This document shows positions 24,785-34,689 of a stretch of DNA of 64,000 bases, piece after piece. The position numbers were made by a program, and so were the translations under genes. Below the pieces are notes generated by a model. It had not been told where the DNA came from. It ran no database searches and was given only the letters and a program-made list of their open reading frames with translations. The stretch is from Rhytidiadelphus loreus (taxonomy: Eukaryota > Streptophyta > Bryopsida > Hypnales > Hylocomiaceae). How positions within the stretch are numbered: position 1 is the first letter of the stretch; the number at the start of each line of letters is the position of its first letter. The DNA lies in assembly GCA_947034895.1 (NCBI GenBank), contig OX344763.1, positions 47,057,025 to 47,121,024 on the forward strand, given 5' to 3'.

Positions 24785-25182
24785 AAGGGCTGGATTAAGC
24801 CAGGCCGTCGGATCAGGCCGTTGGATCGGATGTGGCCATTCGATCAGACCGTCGGAAGACCATACCCGATTGGACCGTTCGATTAGGCCATCGGATCGAA
24901 CCTGGCCGTCAGATCAAACCTGGCCGTTGGATCGGATGTGGCCATTCGATCAGACCGTCGGAAGACCATACCCGATTGGACCGTTCGATTAGGCCATCGG
25001 ATCGAACCTGGCCGTCAGATCAAACCTGGCCGTCAGAAGAGGCCGTCCGATTAGGCCGTCCGATCGGTCAGGCCGTCGGAAGCCCCGGACAAGGTAACTT
25101 TTTATTTACCCTAGGTAAAAAACAGAAAAACTGGACGTCCGGGGGGGTCCGGACGCGGACGCTGGACGTCCTGGTAACCCTG
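24785..25182. repeat. Right terminal region of element 1 with GGCCGTCGGATC-type repeats
   Basis: A dense array of GGCCGTCGGATC, GGCCGTTGGATC and CCATTCGATCAGACC units, including a direct duplication (24821-24902 closely repeated at 24926-25007). It ends in GGACGTCCTGGTAACCCTG at 25182. The motifs match those at the left end and in the promoters of element 1. Confidence 0.65.
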
Positions 25183-25484
25183 CTCCCATGAGCTCCAATT
25201 CAAATGGCTCCAAACCAACTGCCAGAGCAGAGAAACAAGTCAGAATCCTTCTACAAATCCTGCACAAGCGGGCACTGCAGTACTACCCACATTCAGTCAT
25301 CCTAACACAACAGTACGAGAAATCTCCCTCCTTGAGCCCTCAATTCACCACAACAGCCATACGTGCACCCGCAACAGACTGCAGCATGCAGCACCCCTGC
25401 TCTGCAAAAGTTCGCGAGCTTGGGATCAAGGAGTCCCCAACCTCTCTCACCGTATCTATTCCTGCTGGACGCTTGCTCTAGACT
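25183..25484 (+). repeat. Dispersed repeat AB, right half
   Basis: Matches 27427-27728 closely over about 300 bases. It begins with CTCCCATG, the right target duplication of element 1. A frame on the plus strand stays open in both copies (ending SLTVSIPAGRLL and SLTVSIPVGRLQ), so the parent may once have been coding, but I do not recognise it. Confidence 0.8.
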
Positions 25485-27056
25485 CCCTCCTTTGCGGAAA
25501 CGGTAGTTCTTCTCCTCGCCAATGCTTAATACCCTTGACGCTGCTCGCCTTATCTGGGCCCCGAACATCAATCGAAACAAATTATTGTGCGGGTGTCGGT
25601 GCACTCTTAAAACGGATTACACAAGCCATGATGCAAACAAATGACATTTATGTCAATTCCAAGAAGTGGATATGAGGAAAGATATGAGTACCTACGAGTT
25701 TAGTAATCGAAGCTGCAAGTGAGGTCCATGAATACATTAGATATTCGGCGACTTTTGTAGGATCTACAATCTCTTAAACATCTCCTACTCCCTTCAGTGC
25801 ATCGTCTTTGAGAACATAGAGCACGATCTGATTCCTCTTTTTGACCTCCTGTCCAAAATTTCCAAACTCAGATCAGAACAACCTCGGAATAAGCAGGAGT
25901 AGCGTCCTTCTAGCGCTCAACAATTCAACCTGCACGCTCAACCTCTTCGCACTCTTACCAAATCACAACATCCAATTGTTCCTTGCAAGTTGTAGCAAAT
26001 TACAAGGTTGAGTACTGTTCAATTCACATCCATGATTCTCAAGATTTTCAAGTACTTAATAGTAACATTGTGAATAGCAACATTGTGATTAAACACGATT
26101 AGATGATCCTCTTCTTTCTTTCTATCTCCGAATTTACGAGAGCTCATGCACTCAACCATTGCGAAGAGTAAAACATAAGATTTCGAAGTGAAATGTCAAG
26201 AAATTGCTACTGCGGCACGCAGACGCAGAATAGCATTCTGTAACTAAACTAGACGCTCGCTTTCTGAAAAGCATTTCAACCAGTTTTCAGGCAGTGCTGA
26301 ACTGTTTTTTAAATTATTATAATTCAGAGTATTTACTACTTGGCCTGATTTATACGTCAGATTACGGTTTCATCGTAGAGGTGCAGGGTTTAAGTTGATA
26401 CCACAGTGAGGCGCTCCCATTCAATTGCGTTCAAGCAATTGTGCGAGCTAGAATCTGTTCAAAATTCGATGATTGCAGTATTGATTTCCTCCTGCAGCTA
26501 CAAGAGGATTTTATTTCGAAATCTCATTCAACGTACAACTGCATGGTTGTAAACTAAATTATCAAATTGTAGGTTCAATTGCCACGGAAACTCATATCGA
26601 TCATGAGCGGCCTGAGTGATCTACTTAAAATCCTAAATTTCTTCATAGTAACAAATTCGGGAGACCACAATGACTAGCCATAGCCCGGAATGATACTAGT
26701 AAACTCAAGTGGAAAGATGTGCCGTATACTTTGGGTAGGTTCATCTCTCGTCCTCTTCGATACTTAGTAATTTTCTCTTTATTTTTTTGTTCATCATGTC
26801 GTGGACTTAATGCTGCATTGAGGCTTGTGTCCTTTCTGCCCCCATTCTGAAGTTTGCTTCGTCAAGTAGGAAGAAGATTAAAATTGAATAGCAAGCTTGT
26901 GCACCCTAAACAGAGAAACTGATGATTGCCAAGAGCGAGAATTCTCACCTACGTCACAGATCACTCCTTCAAAAGCTCCCGTGCTGCAAGGTTGTCCATT
27001 TGCTTTCGGCAATTCAAGTTCGAAGATTGGGAATCACGCAGTGATTAGCATTGAAT
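25485..27056. other. Spacer between the two hAT elements
   Basis: No frame with recognisable motifs. I see no tandem repeats or termini here. Confidence 0.5.
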
Positions 27057-27728
27057 AATTTATAGCTATGCTGATTGCCACAAACCGCAATATATCATGG
27101 GTTCCCAATTCCAAGTCAAATAAATTTCCTCCACCGAAAATCCGGCACCCTAGTTCACAAAACGGCTCATTTCTTCTTGCTCAGTCTGTGAAACTCCCAT
27201 GTATGTTCTTGAGGCAAAAAAAACCGTGATGAATTCGAGGACTCGCTATTTGAATTGCATTGCACTAATTGCGCAGCAAGGCATCATCAAATAAATTCCT
27301 CGTGTTCCACAAGCTCCGAAGAAACAAGCGCTATTCTACTCTCATGTAGTAAGAGCAGTTAGAGTAGGGAGGGTCGATACAACGTTTCTCCTACAACATC
27401 TCACCTCTGTCCTACAATTTCCATCACTCCCACGAGCTCAAATGAAAATGTCTCCAAACCAACTGCTAGAGTAGAGAAACAAGTCAGAATCCCACTACAA
27501 ATCCTGCACAAGCGGGCATTGGAGTACTACTTCCCACATTCAGTCATCCTAACACAACAGTACGAGAAATCTCCCTCCTTGAGCCCTCAATTCACCACAA
27601 CAGCCATACGTGCACCCGCAACAGACTGCAACATGCAGCACCCCTGCTCTGCAAAAGTTCGCGAGCTTGGGATCAAGGAGTCCCCAACCTCTCTCACCGT
27701 GTCCATTCCTGTTGGACGCTTGCAATAG
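27057..27728 (+). repeat. Dispersed repeat AB, uninterrupted copy (empty site for element 1)
   Basis: The first 378 bases match 6945-7326 and the rest matches 25183-25484. At the junction, where element 1 sits in the other copy, this one simply reads CTCCCACGAGCTC. It therefore serves as a reference for the sequence before insertion. Confidence 0.8.
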
Positions 27729-27934
27729 ACACCCCGCCAGTCACAAAAAATAACTTGTAGGATTCATTTCTGAATGCAATTTTTCAAATTTTTCAATTTT
27801 TTTTTTGCATGGTTTAGTTTACTTATTAGAACAATCTCACCACTAGGATTAGTGCATTTTAATTCCATCTAAAATATATGAATATTTTGGATTTTCCTTC
27901 TATCTTGTACCTATTTTTATTTAACAATTTTTAT

Positions 27935-28100
27935 TTCTGTATTGAGAGATCTCCCAATGAGCATTCTCACTGTGCTTGTTATTCACCCTTTTTTATTTTT
28001 CTATTAGGAAATCTCCCGATGAACATTCTCCCTTTGCTTATTGTTAATCCTTTTGTATTTTTCTATTGGGAGATCTCCTGATGAGCATTCATAACATTCA
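27935..28100. repeat. Three tandem copies of a roughly 65-70 bp unit
   Basis: The segment GAGATCTCCCAATGAGCATTC recurs, with variation, at about 27947, 28008 and 28068, each preceded by a T-rich run. It lies outside the transposons. Confidence 0.7.
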
Positions 28101-28344
28101 GTAGCAGAGTAGTATCCTGCCTTCCCCCCACGGGCCCCCAACGAAATGGTATGGAATATTTCACACTATCAGTAACTAAGAGGCTAGATGTCAAAGTTAG
28201 AGAAACTAGGTTGCAAATGTACAACTCGGTCACAAAATAAATGCATGGGCTGACATGTGACAATTGCCCCGTTTGAATGATTGAATTCCCAAGAGAGTCA
28301 GAGGAAGTGAATTCCTCCATTGATGTCTTGCCAGGCCACTTGTG

Positions 28345-28352
28345 GCTGGCCG
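28345..28352 (+). repeat. Left target-site duplication of element 2
   Basis: GCTGGCCG here pairs with GCTAGCCG at 61352-61359 (7 of 8 bases), immediately outside the two CARGGTTGTCATAC ends. Confidence 0.7.
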
Positions 28353-28605
28353 CAAGGTTGTCATACCGGACGGGTTGGAGTGATCGGACGGACGTTGCAG
28401 ACGCTCCGGACACCTTTCATTTTTGAAATTTTCCAACACTGAAATTAGGGCGCGGACATTTCCGTTAGGGCGCAGACGTTTCCATTAGGGCGGGGACATT
28501 TCCGTCACGGCGAGGACGTCTTGGCCAGGGCGGGGACGTCTTGGACAATGCGGGGACGTCTTGGTCAGGGTGGGGACGTCTTGGACAGGGCGGGGACACA
28601 TCAGT
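28353..28605. repeat. Left terminal region of element 2 with GGGCGGGGACGT repeats
   Basis: After the inverted repeat come GGACGG motifs and then at least eight units of a roughly 20-base repeat, AGGGCGGGGACGTCTTGGAC with variants (28447-28605). The same core is found upstream of the hAT gene, D and K2. Confidence 0.7.
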
Positions 28606-28667
28606 TTAATCCGAATTTTTGTAGAATTTTTGTACTTCATTTACGAATTCTTGCTTTCATAGGGTGA

Positions 28668-29582
28668 AGAACATTCTCTGCTGCCATCTTTGATGCCCTA
28701 CCTAAGGCTAAAAAATTGTTATTTTAACATGGATTTTTTTTCATAAAATGACCTCTTTGCTATTAATATGTTGTACTAAATTAGAAGGCCAAAAGATTTA
28801 CATATAAAAAGATATTCACAATCTACCAACATGTGTACTTGTGTGGTTCAGAGAAACAATTTCAATGCTACCAACTCTCGGAAATTGAGAAATTAGAATT
28901 TGGCCATGAAATTTGTGGCATGAGATCATGACTCTGTTGATAACATTTGTGTCAAATTTCAAGTTCAAAGGATTTGTCCATAAAAAGATATTAAAAATCT
29001 ACCAACGGACAAATGTATTTGAGACTTGAGAGAAACAACTTCAGTGGTGCCCACTTTGATACCTTCCGAGGGACACAATTTTCTTTTTGATATCATGAAA
29101 TTTTTGTCATGAGATCACCTCTATGTTCATAATATGCGTGCAGAACTTCAAGTTCTAAAGATTTTTCTAGAAAAAGATATTTGAAATCTACCAACATGTG
29201 TGGGTGTGAAATAATTTCTAGGAACTACCTCTGTTGGTAGATTTCCAGCATCTTTTTATAGGCAAATCCTTTGAACTTCAAATTAAACCCACATGTTATC
29301 AACATAGACATGATCTCATGCCAAAAAATTCATGGCCAAATTTAGATTTCTCAATTTCTGGGAGTTGGTACTTGGTAGCATTGAAATTGTTTCTCTGAAC
29401 CACACAAGTACACATGTTGGTACATTGTGAATATCTTTTTATGTGTAAATCTTCTGGCCTTGAAATTTAGCACACATGTTATTAGCAAAGAGATCATTTT
29501 GTGAAAAGAAATTCATGTTTAAATAACAATTTTTCAGCCCTTCGGAAGGCATCAAAGATGATAGTAGTGAATGTTTTTTTCT
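28668..29582. repeat. Large fold-back (inverted) repeat
   Basis: The left arm, about 28668-29010, is closely mirrored by 29228-29582 on the opposite strand (for example ACATGTGTACTTGTGTGGTT at 28829 and its reverse complement at 29397). The loop between the arms contains a further partial copy of the unit. An RNA crossing this region could form a hairpin of more than 300 paired bases. It lies between the left end of element 2 and its transposase. Confidence 0.75.
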
Positions 29583-29950
29583 ACGTGAATGCAAGGATAG
29601 TAATAAATTAAGTACACCTTACTTACAACATTCAAACTATACAATATAACTACACTCATGAATGTCATCTTCATGCATGACAAATGTGAGAATTCTACAA
29701 ACACAATTGGAAACTTTTTTATTTTAGATAACCAAAAACATTTTTATATTTCAAGCGTTGTTCAGTACAATAAGAAGTTCACAACACAATGAATATACTG
29801 CTCTCAAGATACGCTTCCTCTTCTACTGGTTATCTAAGATTCTCCTTCTTCTTCTTGTAGATCTTCATTACTTCATGTTTCAATTGGTGCAACTGTCTTG
29901 AACTCATGATGAATGAAAGTCTACAGAACACAGATGCTGTCAGGTGCCCC

Positions 29951-32177
29951 TCAATTGTTGAAACGACATGATCTGCGAACTTCTTGTGTACCCGGATCTG
30001 GTAATGCAGCATCTCGAATGACCACTATATCATTTGTTGGTGCCTCATCACAATCAGGGTCGTCTTCATCATCACCAACTTCACTAGTTCTACGTTCATC
30101 TTCTCCATCGTCACCGTTTGTGGTCCATTGGTTTTCCACTTCCGAGTTCTCATTTCGAAGCTCCACAGCTGTTTGACCATGCCTACGACTGCGTTTAAAC
30201 CTCTTGTGCCGTTGAGCTCTAGGTTCCTCCGCGTCAGAATTTATAATGGGGCCTCCTTGTACTCGAGGAACGACATACGCTAGAGTAGACAAAGTTGGTC
30301 ATGGGACATACGTATTCAAAAATGGCTCTATCACCACGTTCGGGTCTCGGACCCCAATTCCTAGAAGAGGGCGTTTAGGGGGCCTCGATGACGACGCTTC
30401 GTTATTGTTTCGTCCACCTCTAATATCACGGCCTCCAATCGTTGCACGACCTCTTGCTCTTCCACAGACGAAACTCCTTCCACGTCCTTGTTGATATTCA
30501 CCCATAGTGTGGTGAATTGCGGGTTGAAGGGCGGTACGGTGTCTACCACCCGTTGTAACATTTGAAATGCTTTGAAGCGTCATTGCAACATTTCCCATTG
30601 AGCCTAGCACTTCTTCGGAAGGTCGACAAGGAGCACTCGAAGTTGCGGGAGATGAAGGGTTAGAAATAATAGTATGCATTGCAACTGGTGGTGGTATATG
30701 GGCTTCGTCTTCAAGCGGGTCAGTAAACGCAAAAACATCATTGTGATCTAAATGTTCAGGGTCAAAACGCGTTCTTCCCACTACATTAACCTCCACAACA
30801 TGTCTTGTGATTGGTCGTGCCATCCTTGTATTTCCAATGTTCTGGCCATGGCGTCCTCCAACAACTCTGTTGCTATTGCGGCCCCCCACTCCTCTGGGCC
30901 CCCTATTGCCATCATGATCGCAAACGGATCCTTCAGTATTCTGAGTTGCATTGTTCCTCAGATTCTCACTGCCATTTCCATTTCCCCCTTCGTTTTCCAA
31001 AGGGAGGTTGTCGTCATTGTTTGAGATAACATTATCATCATCGGCGTCCACTGCGGCCGGGTGATCACTCTTGGAAGACGATGACAAAGGTTGCACTTCA
31101 GAAACAACTACATTTTCATCACCAATGGGTGTAGGACTTCGGTGAGGATCGGCTCGTCAAGGGCCCCAGCGACCAGGGAGGACTTCCTCTTCCACTTCAT
31201 GACCATTTCCATAGTAATTTCTAGCTTCTGCAAGGTGATCGGCCCCCGCCCTCCACAACTCTGGATTTGGGCGATATTCTCGGGGTGCTTGGTTAGCTTC
31301 CACATCAGCCTCTTCCTCAGCTACCATCGTGTCAAATTCACGATTGCGTTCAGCCACTGGAACGGGGCCAAGGGCATCTGGATCAGAATCCTCTGAGAGG
31401 ATATTAGCATCATACCAACAAACAGGATCGGCCTCTGGTCTTTGTTGAAGTACACGGCTATTGGTATAAATATATACCAATGACTCAGCCTTCTCGGGGG
31501 CTAACCGATTCCGGACCTTGTTGTGGACGAAAGAATACATACTCCAATTCCTTTCACATGAACATGCTAAACACATCAATGATAAGATACGAACGGCAAT
31601 CTTAGATAGTGCTCGATCTCCAACCCTGTGCCACCATTGGTGAGGAAGCATCTGTGTCGCTCGGATGTCAGGTGTCTCTACTGCACTGTATGGCCCCGTG
31701 CCCTCCTCAAATTCTGTTAATTCCGCCAACACGTTGTTAAACTCCACATCCACTACATTTTCCATTTTGCGGATGACTCGATACAATGCATGGAGGGCAA
31801 CTCCATCAGCCCTAAGTGCCACGTTATCCAAGAGATACGGATTCAGAAGGGCCCCAACATAGTGAACATCCGTGAACACCATGTCCCACCTGGATGTGAA
31901 AGACTCCTCCATAGTGGTGGCTATGTCATCTCGTAGGTTGAAGGGTGGCCCTCTTAAAGAAAACACATGGGCTCTCAAATTGTACATTTACGAGCCACGC
32001 CCGACCCATAGCTGGTTCTCGGCCATCAAATATGCGCAATGCCTTCAACACGTCTTCAGTCATGTGCACGTAATTTGCACATCGTTGCCAGAAGCCCACG
32101 TCTTTGATAGTTGACACCACATTACGTGAATCTATAGCTGCTTGCTCCGCATTTTGTTTGTCTCGCAAACCATCAAA
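29951..32177 (-). pseudogene. hAT transposase of element 2, C-terminal half
   Basis: Minus-strand frame beginning at the codon split off by element 3 (FDGLRDKQN at 32177). It continues with GFWQRCANYVHM, FDGREPAMGRAW, and after a one-base shift near 31988 with MYNLRAHVFSLRGPPF, HYVGALLNPYLL, the dimerisation block CERNWSMYSFVHNKVRN and LVYIYTN. A long Asn/Gly/Arg/Pro-rich tail follows, interrupted by TGA at 31159-31157 and 30301-30299, each in an otherwise open frame. The block order matches the element 1 transposase. The matching N-terminal half lies 18 kb away at 50367-51620. Dead through insertion, frameshift and two stops. Confidence 0.85.
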
Positions 32178-32190
32178 GGGTGAAAGCATG

Positions 32191-33130
32191 CTACACCCCT
32201 GTACTAAGTACGTCACACTGTAATTTCAGGTCAACCACTGGTACTTCAAGTTGAAAAAACCGTATGCAAATTTTGATGAATTCCACAAATTTTAGCTTCT
32301 GGAGGAGGCCAAATATAATGTTCATAGAATACAAGACAGGATTGCATATGAAGAACCGTTCTTCAAGTTGGAAAAAGTACTTTTCTGGAAAATCAGAAGT
32401 ACGTCACGCAACAACAAAAATGCACAAAAGTACAAAAATCTATCCTAAAAAAAAGGTTCTTTGGGGTGGCACTTCAATGCCATTTTACATGATGGGCGCA
32501 TACAGCAAAATGTTGTTTAAGTTTGTTCAGAAAGTGTAAAGTATCTCATTAATTTGAAAGTAAAGTACAAATTTTTTGGAACAGGAAAACTACATAAAAA
32601 AGATGAAGATTCGCTGATAAGTGCAATGAATGTAGAAATCTTCGGGTGCCTCTAAGATGGCAAAGGTCCAAATCTGGTAAAAAAGAACCCCAAGCCACCT
32701 TAAAAAAAAGTGGTCACACATTCGATTAAGGTACAAATACGTACTAAATGTACCTTCAGTACTTTTCACGATCATTGAGTACTTTTCACGGTCAGATCGT
32801 GCAATCTTCACCGTCAATTTCAAATCACAAAACAGCGGCAACAGAAGTCGCCACCGCCACTCAAGTTTAGGGTTCCGAGAACTAGGCTGCCTTTAGGGTT
32901 CAAGAAGGTCAAAAAGGCACCGGTCTTAAGGATCCAGGTAATAAATCCAGGTAAATATTTGCACTTCCAAAAATGTTACTACTTAAGGTAGAGATTTACT
33001 TCAAAAGGGATTATCGGAGACATGTGCGTAAGTGCCTGTACCCATGGCGCACATTCTAGTTTATAATTCACGGCATACATGTACCCACTGCGTACATGTT
33101 TGTGCGAGTCGCGAGAATTATGTGATGTTT
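32191..33130. other. Left subterminal part of element 3
   Basis: No gene is seen. GTACTT or AAGTAC occurs many times (for example 32201, 32250, 32387, 32397, 32731, 32757, 32785), a motif that also recurs in the introns of the element's genes and near 42400-42500 and 45770-46300. Confidence 0.5.
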
Positions 33131-33440
33131 GGCTCTCTTTTTCCCTTGCTCGCGTCTCTTCTCTAGCCAGCTCTCGCACTCTCACAGCCGTGATTGTCAT
33201 CGTGGGATCTGGTTTGTTCGGTGACCGCAGTGATTTGTAGGTCTCTTTCTCCCTTGCTCGCGTCGTCTCTCCTCTCGCCAACTCTTGCACTTTCACCGCC
33301 GTCTTTGTAGTCGTTTCAGTTGGTTTCATCGACGAGCGCAGTGGTTTGCCGGGTTTTTTTTCCGTTGTTTGCCTCGTCTCTCCCCTCAGCAACCCTCGCT
33401 GTGTCGCAGCCTCGATTGTCGTCGGGCATTTTGCGCACTC
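33130..33440. repeat. Tandem repeat of a roughly 110-bp unit
   Basis: CCCTTGCTCGCGTC followed by CTCTCGCCAACTCTTGCACT-type sequence recurs about every 110 bases, with two clear copies and a third degenerate one. It is GC-richer than its surroundings. No product is implied. Confidence 0.65.
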
Positions 33441-33932
33441 TCACCGCGGGGTTCGCTTCTGGGGTTACGCTTGCATTTTAGGTTTTCGCCCGTGAAGAGG
33501 GTGAGTGGGAAGGGAGTGGCGGCAGCATCGAGGAGAGTGGTTGTGAAGGCAAGAGCGTTTGACTCGGCGTAGTTGAGGGCAGGGCGCGCAAGGATATCAA
33601 GACAGTGCTGAGGGAGAAGGAGTGCCACCCAATTCGCCAATCTTGCCAATACGTGGAAGTCCGCCTTTACAAAGTGACAGCTTTGAAACAAGCGTTACAT
33701 TGAAACATGGCTAAAATGAAAAATTATTTTGTTCAGAATTTTGCCTTTGTTTTGGCAACGTTTATATAATGTGATAGAATTAGGGTTAGGGAATGAAGTA
33801 GGTTGGAGGGCGATCTTGCCATCGTGATCAGACCACTTTTTTGGAGGGTTGAAAGTTTTTGCACATAATCTGAGTGGACAAGGCTGATGCTTTTCAGGTG
33901 GGTTGTTAAGTGCACAGGCTCATTCCGAATCT

Positions 33933-34340
33933 ATGTCACAGCACCCACCACGACATACTATAACTAGAAAGAGATGGAGTACAAGACGACTCGCAGTATT
34001 TCTAAACATTTCTCTAACTGTTTTTGCTCTTCTGTTGTACACTTGGGTCTCTCCTGTACCAGCTCTATTTGCTCCATTGCTCCATTCTTTTGAGTTCAAA
34101 ATTTATGAGAGAGTTTAAGCAGAATGCATCAAGACCCAGGATTACAAGGCACAGACGTAATATTCTGAAATTCAGCCACCCAGATGATTATGACGAGCCA
34201 TCAGACCATCCCTCATGGAATCTCCATGGAACAGAAGGCAGCTTCACGGCCAGCTTGTTCTTCATCATCATGGAGATCGGAATCAACCACAAACCATTCT
34301 ACTTGGATATTGATACAGGCAGCTCCTTGACTTAGGTCCA
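33933..34340 (+). pseudogene. Fragment of a plant A1 aspartyl protease
   Basis: An N-terminal part from MSQHPPRH has a basic segment and a hydrophobic anchor (LAVFLNISLTVFALLLYTWV, near residues 20-39). The frame shifts near 34100, then a second frame carries GSFTASLFFIIMEIGI and the active-site motif YLDIDTGSSLT. A TAG follows where plant A1 proteases have the Trp of LTWVQC. The rest of the protease is absent. In plants such proteases act in the secretory pathway or at the membrane. Here it appears to be a captured host-gene piece inside element 3. Confidence 0.65.
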
Positions 34341-34689
34341 AAGCCGCCTGAAACTTGATCTCACAAGCCCTAAACATATAACTTGCAACCCCAACTTAAA
34401 TTAAGTTGCAAAATGATTATTATTCAACATGTATACATAATGTGTTGAAAAGAATACGTGTAAGTATTGGTTGTGAATTGTGTACATTTTAGGCTACCAT
34501 TGGAAATGTGTAATTCACCAGCAGCACTGAATCTTGAAAACTTTTTTATGATCTTCAAATAATACATGCTGAGTGGCATTGAAATGCCTTTTGATATGCT
34601 AAAGCAATGGAGCAATGGAGTCATGTTTGTAAATTCAACTATAGCTGTTCAACTATGTTTGTAGATATCCTAAAGAATATTCAATTTTT

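Larger units (their letters stand above)
7327..25182. mobile_element. Element 1: 17.9-kb cargo-bearing hAT transposon
   Basis: The left end reads CAGGGTTGATGAATTGG and the right end, reverse-complemented, reads CAGGGTTACCAGGACGTC; both run into GTCC-rich subterminal DNA. Flanking 8-bp duplications match at 7 of 8 positions. The two flanks are the two halves of repeat AB, whose uninterrupted copy lies at 27057-27728, so the insertion is supported by an empty site. Contents from left to right: hAT transposase (minus), gene A (minus), gene B (plus), kinase-like K1 (plus). The hAT ends and the internal hAT gene agree. It is much larger than typical autonomous hAT elements of a few kilobases. A second CCCTG end at 7529 is unexplained and could be a nested remnant. 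Confidence 0.75.

Noticed and set aside
32214..32240. CACTG as the left end of element 3 (a CACTA element)
   Set aside because: The outer inverted repeat GGTGAAAGCATGCTACACC and the exact repair of the hAT frame place the end at 32178.
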